Source: Gymnopilus junonius (Eukaryota; Basidiomycota; Agaricomycetes; Agaricales; Galerinaceae). Taken from it: DNA of 34,266 bases. Every line of letters starts with the position of its first letter. Within the stretch, counting starts at the first letter, position 1. Below are positions 1-12,904 of the stretch, one piece after another. Made by a program: the position numbers and the translations under genes. Under the pieces are notes generated by a model, which saw nothing but the letters and a program-made list of their open reading frames with translations, was not told where the DNA came from and did no database searches. The stretch spans positions 1 through 34,266 of the forward strand of contig JADNYJ010000341.1 in assembly GCA_015501075.1 (NCBI GenBank), given 5' to 3'.

Positions 1-742
1 GTGCTAATTGCTCGACCTCATCCAGGTAACTAGCAAGGGAAATAGCCTTGCCATCGAATTTCGGAGCTGAAGGGTGGTGGACATTAGGCATGCCTGATCT
101 AATAGCAGCTGTCGGATTCGAAGTGCTTGACATGTTCGAAGTGTTGCTATTATTAGGAGCATTTTGTGTATTGTTCGAGTTGATATTGGTGCTTGAATTT
201 CCTCCTTGGTCAGGCATTCCCACTTGTGACCAATCTACAGGAATAAATCTGGGTCATGGTGGCGATCTAGATTCGGGGTCTGAGAAGTCTGGTGATGATT
301 CTTCAGATGGTGGTGTTGATACTTTGGAGGAAGATATTTCGGATGGCGGAACAAAGTATGAGTCTTCGGCATATGGTAATGGGCCAAATTCCAGATCCGT
401 GGTGTTAACTTTGAGGTTCCCTTACAGAAGGGTATGGTTTCGGAATTGAATGGGTAAGGTAAAACCTAAACAAGCTTTTGGAACCCTCGCGGTGGGCTCC
501 AGTTGTAGTTAAATGAGTTCGAGCATGTCCGGAATGGGACTTGGTGACAAACTCCATTTGTCGATGGTTCCAATAGCGTGTGTAGGTGTAGACAATGAAG
601 TAAAAATAGATGAGAGTTCCGGGAATGGTGAGAAAGTGAGGGAATTTGAGTATCTTGAGTCAAAAATTGCAATATCTAAGTTGATTTCTATGCTTCTGAG
701 GTGAGTTGTGGGATCGTATTCAACTGCAGAACTACAGTACAC
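1..742 (-). pseudogene. LTR-retrotransposon gag fragment, runs off the left edge
   Basis: One minus-strand frame is readable from the ATG at 742 to the edge, interrupted by TAA at 511-509, TAA at 424-422 and TGA at 256-254. Its distal part carries the segment APKFDGKAISLASYLDEVEQ, typical of the start of the conserved gag region in fungal Ty3/gypsy-like elements (a FDGK motif followed by a helical stretch ending near EVEQLA). Before it lies a Ser/Asn/Thr-rich linker, also usual for these proteins. The rest of gag and any pol lie outside the window. All three stops can be explained by single C-to-T changes (CAA to TAA, CGA to TGA). The family call is inferred from this short motif; the superfamily cannot be fixed without pol. 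Confidence 0.6.
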
Positions 743-1550
743 AAGTCTAGTATTTATACTGTAGCAAATAAGCGAAGAGTTTCAGGGAGAAGGAAATTTT
801 TACAGAGGAAGAGAGGAAATTTTGAAATAAATGAAGTGAAATTTTATCGGACCGAATGGTCATGGCTGAGCATATGGAAAGATCATATTTTATGGGCTAA
901 ATGGAGAGGAATAAAATTTTATAAGTGATAAATGAGGGGGAAAGGATACCAGTTGCTTTTCATTGCGAGGGATTACCACGTTCGGAGTTAACTCCATCCG
1001 GCCATTGTTGCATGCCATTGTTATCTTATCGAAGGCGCTTCCATACATCTGGTATGTTGATCCGACTCAATTTTCTCTGTTACGGACCTATGCTAATTGT
1101 CCTCCTTACAGCAACATGGTCAAAAAAATGCAAACATGTTTAATTTATTTTATTAATCATTTTTGGTCAACTTAAATAACCTATTGCCAGCAGTGTTACT
1201 CTCCCTGTCATTACTCTCTACTGTAGGTAGATTCTGAATAAGAGCATGTGAGCCATAAAATTTATCACTCATCCTATAGACAAGCTTGACCTGCTCTTAT
1301 ACCTACCATGCCCACTGTCCCTCTTTACAAGCATTTACTGAGAGGTGCTTGGGCATACACCAAATGCCTTCAGAAGCTTCGCCGCCATGAAACCGAGCCC
1401 AAATCCAACTCCGAGGATCAATCAGGTGACGACCTCGAGGTCCCACGTAACCCTGAGCCTCGTCCTGCAATCCCTAGAGATGATGATGATGTATCATCTC
1501 TCTCATCTCTCTCCTCTCTCTCCTCTCTCTCCAGGATAGCAGGATTTTAG
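743..1550. other. Gene-poor segment upstream of the gag relic; possible LTR not delimited
   Basis: If the gag relic keeps its original layout, its 5' LTR should lie here, read on the minus strand. I found no convincing TG...CA boundaries or tRNA primer site. A plus-strand reading frame at 1308-1550 (80 aa) ends in Ser/Leu repeats that merely translate a CT microsatellite at about 1496-1532, so I do not call it a gene. Confidence 0.3.
1496..1532. repeat. CT-rich microsatellite
   Basis: An almost pure run of CTCTCT/CATCTCT units on the plus strand. It generates a low-complexity SSLSSL stretch in translation. Confidence 0.8.
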
Positions 1551-2923
1551 GAGAGACGATAACGAAGCACAAGTTGCTGTATAGTACTGAGACTGTATCT
1601 AGGCTGTGTTACATAATGCATATTTAATTATATAAGAAAATAAGAGAAATAAGAATTGAGGGACAAGAAATGCAGATGAAAAACAAGATGAAAAACAATT
1701 GCAAAAGCTGGGGGGGAGCAGCTTTTGCACACTTGAAAACAGCTTTTGTTTTTCGAAATCGGAGTTTACCGAACAAAAAATGACATCAAAAACGACTTGT
1801 GAAAATGACCTAAAAATGGCCCAAAAACGCTAACGTGAAATGCCCTAATGTGTATTTCTTCTGACATGTGTGGAAAAATGGTTGAAATTCAATGCCATAC
1901 ATGCCGAACTTACCCCTACATCAATGGCTGCTGCGAGTTCAAGGACTTCAGTGTAGTAGTAGTCCATTTCATCTCATTTTGTCAGATGGTCAGATGGCGC
2001 ACTTGCCAGACTGCACATCAAGGCTCTGAGCTCCAGCTTCCCCAAGTCCAAGGTGGCACCAAGTTATGCATACCAACCTCAGATTCCAACCCTGGCATGA
2101 GTGTTGTTGTCCACCTTTTCACTGCTACTGTCCAAGATGAATTATGCAATAAGTACTCTGGACCAGGTGGTTTACACCTGGCAGTTTCCATTTAGGGACC
2201 CAATAAACTCCTCCTTCTCCTCCTCGTCCTGAGTTAGCACCTTGTTGCTTGTATGTGACAAAGCTAGTTCCTATCCGCCATACATGTTCTGCCAGGTTGG
2301 ACAACTTTCATACCAGAGAATCAAAGCCACCTTGAATCCTCGCACATCCTCCACCACTACTGGACCTACTCTTGCTGACTTGTGAGCAGTTTGTACAATG
2401 CTAAATTGAAATATTTGAACCTTTATTGGAGTCATCGTACACCCATCCTTTGATGTGCACTAAAGAAGTGGATATATGTTTTTGTGACTCTTTTTTGGGT
2501 CGTGAATGAATCTCCAAGTCGATAATGCTGCCTGGTATAGGCATAAAATTCACTTTGAGGACATATTGCCTTGCAACGTTGTCTGGGTGTAGATTCCCTT
2601 CCAACCATTTACTTTCAAGATTGCACTTGGTGCTTCCTTTGAATTTATACAGTACAGGGATATTGTCTTTGACATCGCCTGCACCTGGGGCATAAGGTAT
2701 AGAGCCTACATTGTATATGTGTCAGTGACAAGATCTTTCTGATGACCGCCAAGGGTTGCTCACATGTGCATATTAGAAAGTCCAGCATTACCAGCAGATG
2801 CTATGCTTGTGGAGGTTCAGACTGAACTATTATGAGACATTAACAGAAACATTTTCGGCAAAAGCTCGTGATGACTGGCAATGGGCCTCTAACTTATGCT
2901 CTTTATCCCATAACTTGGCCAGA
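1551..2923. other. Unassigned segment with two weak coding traces
   Basis: No recognisable gene. A plus-strand frame at 1848-2195 (115 aa) has no family I know. On the minus strand a frame from about 2706 down to 2401 (C-terminal 67 aa from an ATG at 2604) reads like real protein, containing YKFKGSTKCNLESKWLEGNL, and could be a terminal exon with an acceptor just before it; I cannot name it. A perfect 10 bp inverted repeat lies at 1701-1728. Confidence 0.3.
1701..1728. repeat. Perfect 10 bp inverted repeat, G-rich loop
   Basis: Arms GCAAAAGCTG (1701-1710) and CAGCTTTTGC (1719-1728) are exact reverse complements around the loop GGGGGGAG. Confidence 0.7.
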
Positions 2924-4234
2924 ATGATGGGACAGAAATGCTTCTCAATTGACATACTAAAAGTCATAGTAGAGATTATAGACTCGGAATCAGATGATGA
3001 GTCTCGCCATGACCTGAGACTGAAGCTCAAAATGCTTTCCGCACTGTCACGTACATCCTCAAGCCTTCGAGAGCCATGCCAGGAATGCTTGTTTCGCACC
3101 ATAACTCTTGTCCTGAACAAGGCAGAGATGGACCACTTCTGAATTGCCTCTGAAATGAGGATTAGGTATTCTCAGGCACAAGGGATACTAGAGAGCAACC
3201 CAGGATTGGCTGACTTTGTCAAAAAGCTGAAAATTTGCATAGACCCCGGAGATGTGATTGATGATGGCTTGGTCAGACTGGTACAGCAGTTCAATTCTGT
3301 GGAGGAGTTGACTGTCCTTACTTGGGCTGGCGATGAAATTTATGCTCCAACTCAATCTTCCTCATCTTGGTGTTCACGTATAATGTGGTCTTGGAAAGCT
3401 CTCAAGAAGTCTCGGGTTGAACACGAGTCCTCTGAGTCCATTGATCTGGGGCACTTATTACCATTTGGTCACCCTGTACAACCACATGAGCTCCGAGTCT
3501 TGTCAGGCGATGAGCCTAGTACCAGGATGCTCCAAAGCCGACACTCGAATGGCATCCCAGCTTTCGATTTAACTAAAGTCACAAAGGCTTATTTGGCTGC
3601 CTTGGATGACGAAAAAGGGGTGATGGCCTTCAACAAAATTCTGGAAGACTTCCTTCAACTCGAAACTTTAACAGTTTGTTATACAGGTAGGTCAACCGCA
3701 TATTTATTGTCCAGTTGATTGTTGACTATAGTCTATCAATATCTAGAATTCTGGCCAGCCATCTTGGGAGAAAGTCCTCAAGCAAACCATCTTTCTTCTG
3801 GAGCAAAATCCACTTTAAATTCAGTCAAAAATTTGGTCATCGAAAATTTCCATCCATACAAGCAGGACTACGAGCTGTCGCTCAGGGTGCTCAAAGTGTT
3901 TCAATGGCAACATGAGCCATGGAAGTGCCTGGAGAGTTTGAAACTCGACTTTGTCATTGTGCAATGCAACAATGACCCACAGAGCTCCTACCGCTTCTTC
4001 GTCAGCTGTTTGGACAAACTAGATGCTTACCTGTCTCGGCGCTTCAATATGCCGGTGTTGAAAACAGTTTTCATAAACACTAAGATACATGAACATGCAG
4101 CACGTAGAAGATTTGAAGATATTGAACGTCATTGGCATAATCTTGTGGAAAGCCATTTTAAAGCTCTTTCTGGACATCCTGATGTGTACTTCAGTTGTGC
4201 CATCAGTGCCATTGTTTATCCTACTGACTGGTGA
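2924..4234 (+). pseudogene. F-box-like hypothetical gene with an in-frame TGA
   Basis: Two exons, 2924-3686 and 3732-4234, joined by a 45 nt GT-AG intron in phase 1. The N-terminus (IDILKVIVEIIDSESDDESR, then LSRTSSSLREPCQECLFRTI) matches the layout of agaric F-box-like proteins: a Leu/Ile-rich helix pair, a Cys residue, then an FRTITL strand. A TGA at 3140-3142 lies between this part and SNPGLADFVKKL, the usual next block, and both sides are in the same frame, so a nonsense change is more likely than an intron; no good donor surrounds it. The remainder (~360 residues) has the loose Leu-rich pattern of this family. Such proteins are thought to present substrates to SCF ubiquitin ligases, but the domain is divergent and the target unknown. 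ATGs at 2924 and 2927 are both possible starts. Confidence 0.6.
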
Positions 4235-4700
4235 CCTGTTTATGATAGGAGTTTGAAAGATAGTCAGTTACATGATTTATTCAGCTAATTTCTGTCCAAC
4301 CAAAAGTTGGACATCATTTGAATGCTTCTGTTTTGTAGTCATAAAGCGCCAGCCATACTGTTCAAATTTAAATCAGGGAGCAAATTAGTTATTCATTGAG
4401 CTTCAATGACAGCCAAAAAAGAGGTAAAAAAAATTGAACTTGTGGGTCCCCCATGAGTCGAGGAAACTGTGCAGGGATGTCGATGCTGGGGTCTTCAAAA
4501 CTTTCAGATGCCCCTGCTTCCAATACCAGGATGGTGGCAGATGGGTCCTCTAAGAGACGAACTGCTGCAGCTAGTCCTGCAGTCTAAAGTATGCATTATA
4601 GTGACTTGTTTTAGTGGGCCACTGCTTCGCATGGCAGGACAATGCTTTTCCTACTTCACAAATAGTATTAGACCATCTATATATGATGATAGGTAAAATT
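4235..4700. other. 3' flank of the F-box relic; no gene seen
   Basis: Contains an 8 bp perfect inverted repeat about 60 nt after the stop codon. A 75-codon frame at 4469-4696 and a 46-codon frame starting at 4453 have no recognisable content. Confidence 0.3.
4293..4313. repeat. 8 bp hairpin in the 3' flank
   Basis: TGTCCAAC (4293-4300) and GTTGGACA (4306-4313) are exact reverse complements around loop CAAAA. It may fold in the 3' UTR of the F-box transcript; role unknown. Confidence 0.6.
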
Positions 4701-4766
4701 TAAATATATGCCCTTCAGAATAAAATAGAACGCACCTTGAACAGCAAATCTGATAGTACCTTGGCA

Positions 4767-4870
4767 CAGATATTAGATTATATAAGCAGCGGAGGAACGC
4801 TGCTGATATAATCACACACCCAGCTCCAGATACAAATAATAAGTCAAATCTAAATATAGCTGCCTTTTGC
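4767..4870. repeat. ~100 bp repeat, copy 1, with internal hairpin
   Basis: Shares TATTA(G/T)ATTATATAAGCAG at its start and TCAAATCTAAATATA near its end (one substitution and a short indel in the second copy) with the segment at 5506-5600, same orientation. Arms TTATATAAGCAGCG (4778-4791) and CGCTGCTGATATAA (4798-4811) pair with one mismatch. Confidence 0.6.
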
Positions 4871-4913
4871 CACACACTGCTAGCACATGAGGCATTTGTT
4901 GAAGTTCATATTG

Positions 4914-5412
4914 CATTAACTGATGCTAACTGCAAAATATACTAACCATTGTAACCATAAACCACAGTCTGGTTAGCAGTTAGTCCAATTTTAGAATTTT
5001 TGTAACTGCTTAAAACCAGTCTTAACCAGTTAGGACCAGTCATAAAATTCTGAAATTTTGCACGATTATACCCACATATTATAGCTTTTGAACGACCCAA
5101 AAAGCGTAAAATTCGGTTGAGAATTAAGAAAGTTATAGCAATACTCGCAAAAATTGTTGAATCTGCTCTAATTTTATCATTTCTCAACCATTTGTGATGT
5201 TCTTGAGCTCGTTTTGACCGTAAAAATTGTGATTCATTTAGTTTACACTATGAGACAATTATTTATGCCAAAAAAACTGGTTATAACTGGTTGATAACTG
5301 GTTATAACTGTAACCAGTTAAAACCAGTTATATAACTGCAAATAACTGCACAAGACTGATCAAGACCAGTTATTTGCAGTCCGGTCCAGTTATTTAGACA
5401 TTTCTAATTTTA
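4914..5412. mobile_element. hAT-like remnant, AACTGG/CCAGTT-rich
   Basis: At least a dozen copies of AACTGGTTA or its complement crowd the two ends (about 4965-5045 and 5274-5396). Several form inverted pairs, for example ACTGGTTA and TAACCAGT around TAACTG near 5300. Dense motifs of this kind are subterminal transposase-binding repeats in hAT elements, and the right end read on the minus strand starts TAGAAAT then GTCTAAATAACTGG, like a hAT terminus. No transposase is present and I could not match a left terminal repeat or an 8 bp target duplication, so boundaries are approximate. Confidence 0.4.
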
Positions 5413-5505
5413 CCTAACTAGTCTCAGTCTCGGTTAGGGTCCTCGGCACCCAAAAACTGGACCAGACCAGACTTTCAAACATTAATTCCAGCGGCCCTGT
5501 AACTT

Positions 5506-5600
5506 ATTATATTATATAAGCAGGGAGGGACCGCTTATATCAGCAGATAAGATACAGCATTTAAAAATAATCTGAATCTAAATATAACCCCTTGCACTAG
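5506..5600. repeat. ~100 bp repeat, copy 2
   Basis: Direct-orientation relative of 4767-4870. Its hairpin has decayed differently: ATATAAGC pairs with GCTTATAT around an 11 nt loop. The two copies bracket the hAT-like remnant. Confidence 0.55.
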
Positions 5601-6802
5601 GGCTCCATTCACAGCCATCTTCCAAAAACATATTTCCACCAAACAAGCCCATTAATATTTATACGTACAAAACAAGTTTCACAGCAGTAAAATTTAACAC
5701 AAACAGAGAATACTGCCATGACAAGAACCAATGGTTTGTGAAGAAAAAGAACATGGCAGAAGAATATGCCAGTTAAAGCTGAACAAGCACGCCATCGCTT
5801 GACTGCAGAGCCGGACCAAGCCGAACAAGCATACCATCATCCTGATTGCAGATATGTTGAGATGCTGCGGGATCACAGAGCGTTACAAGAACGTCCTCTA
5901 AAAGAACGATGTTTTACTTACGTAAAAGCATCGTAATAAGGGACATCAGGTTGGTCAGCACATGTCGAAAGGGCACTTCAATGAAACAGAGAAGTCGGAA
6001 ACTACTGACGCCTCCACCGATGACTACATAGTCAAAAGCCTTGTGTCACGTAATGTCTTCGATGGTGATAAATGGCATGGGAAAGATAAGAAAGAGATGA
6101 TTGGAAAGGCTCAAGGTGGAGACAGTACAGCTCCACAGAATACGATGGGATGGAGTAGGTGCAGTATTTATGGAGAAGTCAGTGAGTATACCTAAAACCT
6201 GCATAGCTCATTGCAAGTATAGGGAGACTCACAACGTCTCTTGTAATCAGCCAGCCCATACGCCCCTACGCGCGCCTGCACAGCAGAAGAAGCCTTGGAC
6301 AACGTGTTGAATGCACTCATTTTGACTTGTAGATCGAAGCCTCTGGAAGCAGTAAACCCGTAGTCCTTGCTTCAAAGTTTCCGAATTGGAGGCGCGAAGA
6401 GCTCAGTTTCCGTTGACCAGCAATGGAAAGTTGGGAGAGAGAAACTTTTCTCGCCCCGAGTATTTATGTGTACAGGCTGCGACGCCGACAGTTGATGCCA
6501 GCGATACTTACTCGCAGTTACGGGTCCAACTGTCATCACGGCATTATCAAAACATTGACCCAAAGAGCATATTTTTGACCAAAGATATTCAGCAAGCATC
6601 AGAGTCCAGTATACGTGCAGGATAGCGGAAAGATTACATCATAAGGAATGGCAAGATGATGGAAGAAGCGCAAGGAGTAAAGTAAGAGCAGATGCTAACG
6701 TCCTACTTTGGAACCTCCATGCCCTCAACAATAAGTAAATGTTCATTACAGATTGTACTAATGATGCTACAAAAAACATAAAATATAAAATACAAGCAAT
6801 GC
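5601..6802. other. Gene-poor stretch between repeats and the U1A-type gene
   Basis: A 56-codon frame at 5766-5936 is rich in charged residues, with AEQARHRLTAEPDQAEQAYH near its start, and could be an eroded basic/coiled-coil gene. A 77-codon frame at 5962-6195 has no recognisable content. A hairpin lies at 5906-5934. From 6200 to 6800 I see no coding signal. Confidence 0.3.
5906..5934. repeat. 12-13 bp inverted repeat
   Basis: ACGATGTTTTAC (5906-5917) and GTAAAAGCATCGT (5922-5934) pair with one extra base on the right arm; loop TTAC. Confidence 0.6.
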
Positions 6803-7944
6803 CTACTTCCTCGCAAATGTGATCTATAATTTCAGTTGCATAAGCTTGCTGCACCAGTAATGAAAAACGAAGCAAAGAATGTACCTTGATCTTGTTCTCC
6901 CCATCTAATTTGTAGTTGTGAAGAGCATCCTTCGCGACACCAGAACTTCCCTCGTCCAGAAACTCCACGAAGGCAATGTCTCGTTTTGTCGGAATGAGAC
7001 GGACTTCGTGGAGATTGGGGTATCTAGAAAAGTACGTAAACCAGGCCATATCACAAGGATAAACCAAATGAGACGCAACTGAGAAAATAGGCAATGAGTT
7101 GTTCTTTGGTGACGGTCTCCGGTAAGTTTTGGAGGAAAAGAATCTTGTTCGGGGGGAGATACTCGTCGGGCATTTGGACAGCTGGACGTTTGGGGCCCGG
7201 AGCAGCAGCACCACCGTCGACTGAACACAAGATCAGTAATAACGAAGTACAACCACACAATAAAGGCCCATACTTTCGGCAGCCAGACGCTTCGCCCGGA
7301 ATTTTGATTTCAGAGGATTGGTATATCTCGTCGTTTCTGTCATTCATGTCAGTCACTGCAAGATCTATCAGAGAACTATCCCGCACTCTTGTGTTCCTCT
7401 CTCCGTGTTTTATGCTCGTCAAAATGTTCAGCATCCAGCTTCTTCACAACAGCGTCTGACCGCGTTCGTGCAAACGATATTTGCTAGAAAATAAAAAGGG
7501 AATTTAGATATGCAAGAACCCAGTTGTTAAGATAGAATCATACCATTGGTTTCGAATATAACGGAAACCGCTGGACTCCTTCATCGCGTTCTTTGCACTC
7601 TCCACTGAAGCAAACGACACAAAGGCTTGCCCACGCATACGTAAATTGCTGTGCGCCACAACGTCTAACACCTCGCCGTAGACTTTGAACAATCCTCGTA
7701 GCGATGCTTTCATTACTGTGACACATAAATATCAGAAATTGAGTCCAGCAGTTAAAAGCAAACTAATATATGTACCATCTGGTTTAATCTTCTCGTTCAG
7801 GTTTTGAATGTAAAGCGTCTCGCAGGCGTTATCTTCTACACCTGGAGTGGATTGTGCAGGGGTACCATTAGCGGCGCCCGTAGCTAGGATCCCATCCATG
7901 GCACCTGCCACAGGTGTAGGGGCAGGAGCAGCGATTTCGGCCAT
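6803..7944 (-). CDS. U1A/U2B''-type spliceosomal RNA-binding protein (two RRMs), two single-base deletions
   Basis: Seven exons on the minus strand: 7944-7776, 7715-7544, 7483-7387, 7336-7274, 7220-7080, 7023-6885, 6823-6803. RRM1 has RNP2 LYIQNL and RNP1 RGQAFVSF, with the U1A hallmark LNEKIKPD; RRM2 has RNP2 LFLQNL and RNP1 DIAFVEF, and the last exon encodes the usual ITFARK end. The family binds a U1 or U2 snRNA loop within the snRNP. The frame is broken twice. In exon 2, ATGAAGGAGTCCAG lacks one G needed for KEVQRFPLYSKP; at the end of exon 5, TATTTTCTCA lacks one T needed for the family's FSQYPNL. Both losses are in short homopolymers, so assembly error is as likely as decay; all other exon phases fit. 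It starts 415 bp from the divergent DUF6593 gene. Confidence 0.85.
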
Positions 7945-8359
7945 TTTAGAAGAGGGAGTTGGTAGATTGATTTAACCGAGTCTGCTTTCCAGGCAGCGTA
8001 TTTGGTGTTGTTGTCCAACGGCTCCTCTTGCAGTCGCTGCATGCACGCTTCTTCCATCCCTTTCCTTCCATCCCTTTCCTTCAACAGAGTTCTTTCCCCG
8101 ACACCGGCTTTCCTTGAGATCATCAAACACCATGTGTCCGTCTACTGTGGGCCCAGGCGGGCTGGCTCTCAGCTCTGGTTTTGAATGACAAGTTGTCCTG
8201 AATGTCACAAATTCGAAATCAGTCTTAATACTATGCAAGGACCCCTTGCGTTCTGGACCTCTGCTTCTCAGTCCGCTGGAATAATGTCTTACACCCGCCC
8301 GTATATTTACCTGTGTCCGTCCCTGTGCTGAGTTCCGCCCTGATCTGTGTCATAAACAA
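7945..8359. promoter_or_regulatory. Shared divergent promoter region of the U1A-type and DUF6593 genes
   Basis: 415 bp between two divergent start codons, without a supported gene. It contains a pyrimidine-rich tandem duplication, CCATCCCTTTCCTT at 8054-8067 and again at 8068-8081. No TATA box is evident. Confidence 0.45.
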
Positions 8360-9128
8360 ATGGATCTCTATCTCATCCCCAACGACCCGGAAGACACTGT
8401 CTTGGTCTCTGCGAATGGCGTTGTGCACTATCAGGTCCAAACGATCAAATTCAAGAAGAAGTCCAATATAACAGTGATATCTCGCCCTTCCGGCTCCGAA
8501 GACTCTGTTGTCGCCGAGATCGAGTGGAAGCATTCTGATAGCACGGCCATAATACGAAGCCCTCTGTTCAGCGGTGATGGGCAACGTGTGGGCACGAAAG
8601 GGATCGGGGTCCCTGTTTTTAAATATCTGTACAAGCGTCATAGATATGGCCGGTAAGTTTTTGATGTGCCCTATGCTGGTGAACTACAGGCATTAACGTG
8701 TAACTATGTAGTGCCAGGTACTTTGTTGGTGAAGACGCCCAGGAATATCGCTGGAAGATGATGAGAAACATCGGTTGCGTGGTATGTACAGTATATTTAT
8801 AACTAATCTGATTATATGGCTCAACTGTTTTTCTTGCCAGCTTACCCCCTGTGACTCGGGCTTCGAAATCGCATCTTCGAAGGACATGTTCATCACTGAC
8901 GGTCCATTTGCTGGGGAAAGGAAGCGCGTTCTTCGTATACAGCCTTGCGCCCTGGACATCGATTTGATCGTTCTTACCTTCATCATCATGGAGAGGCTGC
9001 GACGAAAGCAAGATGGGGACGATGTTGTCGAGGGGGCTTGCGATGAAGATCCTCAGGGCGACGGGGGAGGTTCTGGTGACGATGCAGACACTGGTGCAGG
9101 AAGTCTGGGTGTTGACGGAGAACTTTAG
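8360..9128 (+). CDS. DUF6593-family protein
   Basis: Three exons, 8360-8652, 8712-8781 and 8841-9128, give 216 aa with no break. The start MDLYLIPNDPEDTVLVS, the middle YFVGEDAQEYRWK and the late block LRIQPCALDIDLIVLTFII are the hallmarks I know for this agaric family, which is multicopy, about 180-220 aa, and of unknown function. The last ~45 residues are acidic and Gly-rich (DDVVEG...GGGSGDDAD), beyond the conserved domain. No signal peptide or membrane segment is visible. It is divergent from the U1A-type gene and convergent with HAT1, with 150 bp between stop codons. Confidence 0.85.
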
Positions 9129-9278
9129 ATTCCCTTTTTTGTTTTGCTGGACTCCTCTCTTCTTTCTTCTGGGTTTTAGGTGTAAGGGCATACAACAGGC
9201 GCCTTCAGGCTGAAAGAATACATAGGCTGAAGTATAAATACGCATTTTGGGTTGGTGGACATCACCACGATATCTTTC

Positions 9279-11128
<1,850 letters not shown>

Positions 11129-11395
11129 TGCAGACTAATCTAAGCCACTGCTTCAAAGGTTATGGTAATCCACAAGAAATTGTGGAGTCGATGTCAGAAG
11201 GAAAGCCGCGAGTGAGAGCTGAGGGCATTATTTACGCGTTGTTTTGGTCACAACTACTTGGCCCTGGTTAGCGTGGGGCATTCTTCTTCCTTCATCCATT
11301 TCTTGACCCCGAAAAACCACATACCGACCTGTCATATCAGGCCGTTTTGCCGTTTGTTCAAGAAACGATCACATTTCACACAAGTTGATGCCAGG
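11129..11395. promoter_or_regulatory. Divergent spacer between HAT1 and the F-box-like gene
   Basis: 267 bp between start codons. An upstream in-frame ATG at 11258 could extend the F-box-like protein by 46 residues, but that stretch lacks family features. Confidence 0.4.
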
Positions 11396-12882
11396 ATGGG
11401 CGACATACACATCGCATTTGACTCTCCAAGGCTACCGCCTGAATTGCTCGAGATGGTAGTGGATTCATTAGCCGGCCTAGCCAAGTCAGATCTGGGTAGA
11501 CGAAGCGCATTGCTCGCGTGCCACTTTGTTTCAAGCTCGTTTTGCCACTTTTCCAGGCGCCACTTATTCAGAAAGATCGAGCTAACCGACAGCAACAATC
11601 CTGAGGATCTGTCTTCTTCTTTAATTATTCTGCACGAGCTTATTGGTCTGGACTCAGTTACAATATCGCCTGCAGGGCATTGCGAACTACATCAAGGAGT
11701 TTTCTTTCGATCTTGAACGAGAAGAAACGGAGAAAAAACTAATTGGCGATAACAGTACTTTGGTTGCAGTTCTCGAGGCATTGCATGGTCCTGACCACGA
11801 GATCCAAAACTTTACTTTGTCGTCTCTCTGGCTAGGACTGAATTGGCTGCATCTGAACGGACAATTTCAACGTGCTTTTCTCAATCTAGTTATTTCCCCA
11901 CGACTCAGTTACCTTTGCCTTCGCAACATATACAATTTGCCAGTCATATTTTTGGTCGGGACGCACATCAAGCATCTTCAACTATACAACTGCGTGCTGG
12001 ATGCTGAACCCGTTGCAAATCACCACTTGCGGTATTCCCCTGAAAATTTGCAGTCTAAGCCGGAGGTTCTTGACACAGATCTCGAGATACCACTTTTATT
12101 TTTCGAGCGAACCATTGATTCAAAAATTGACACTGCGATAAATAGCCTTCGAGTTCCGTCTTCATCTATTTTCGAGTGCAGTGACTTCGAGAAATGTATG
12201 GACATAGTCAGGAGATCCAAGGACACTCTAGAACGTCTCAACCTTCGATATCGATGTAAGTATTTTTAAACCATTAGAGTATATACGTCTTGTTCTACTT
12301 ACTCATTTATTTCACCTTATTTTTCTAGCATTGGAGTTTCTACTTCGACCGGAATTGGGGTTTGATTTGAGCAACGTCCCATACTTGCACCACCTCTACC
12401 TTTATCACGACGGCGACTCTGACTGGCCTGAGGCACCCGGTCTCGCACTTGGAGACTTTGTCAGATTCCTCGACATGGCTAAATTCCCGGTGTCTGGATC
12501 TCTCCAAACCCTAGAAATTGCCATGCTCGTGAATGGTAAGATAAACAGCGTTCAATTCTTCCTGGATTCGTTCCGACCTGAAAACGAGGAGTCGCAGTTG
12601 TGGTCAGCACTGAATGCGGCGCTTACCCGTGTTTGCCTGGAAGCTAAGCCAACCGTTCAGAATTTGATCATTTCCTTTCACATTGAAGGCCTAAATAAGG
12701 ACGACCTTCCTTGTGAGGAGCCGTTTGGAGAGGTTGTAGAGGCGTTGGTGAGGGAATTACTTGATTCCTTTTCAAGAGGCGAACGACCAGAGGCGAAAAC
12801 AGTTGGATTGAAGGCTAATTTTGTCTTTGCGACGCCAAATATCATTCAAACAGACTGGAATGCGTTAGACGTAGTTACATAG
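11396..12882 (+). CDS. F-box-like protein, one frameshift
   Basis: The start MGDIHIAFDSPRLPPELLEM followed by VVDSLAG and, further on, LFRKIELT is the standard N-terminal F-box pattern of agaric F-box proteins. Exon 1 runs 11396-12255, then a 73 nt intron (12256-12328), then 12329-12882. Within exon 1 the frame changes by one base somewhere in 11640-11680. Upstream reads LHELIGLDS; downstream continues as IANYIKEFSFDLE, a typical next block, and no intron fits there. After correction the protein is about 470 aa with Leu-rich repeat-like strands. It would act as a substrate adaptor of an SCF ubiquitin ligase; target unknown. The frameshift may be an assembly error or real loss. I chose ATG 11396 because the conserved part begins there. 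Confidence 0.7.
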
Positions 12883-12904
12883 AGCATAAACTATTTGATT
12901 CATG

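Noticed and set aside
945..956. GGATACCAGTTGC as a retrotransposon primer-binding site
   Set aside because: Only a short match to the usual TGGTATC start and no adjoining LTR end could be recognised.
2755..2764. GGGTTGCTCA, close to the reverse core motif
   Set aside because: Flanks CCGCCAA and CATGTG show no complementarity, and one core base differs.
7504..7726. Programmed frameshifting in the U1A-type gene
   Set aside because: No slippery site plus structure, and a second unrelated shift occurs in the same gene; deletion or assembly error is simpler.
8231..9245. Minus-strand frames of 136 and 208 codons over the DUF6593 gene
   Set aside because: Antisense shadows of a gene with recognised protein content and consistent introns.
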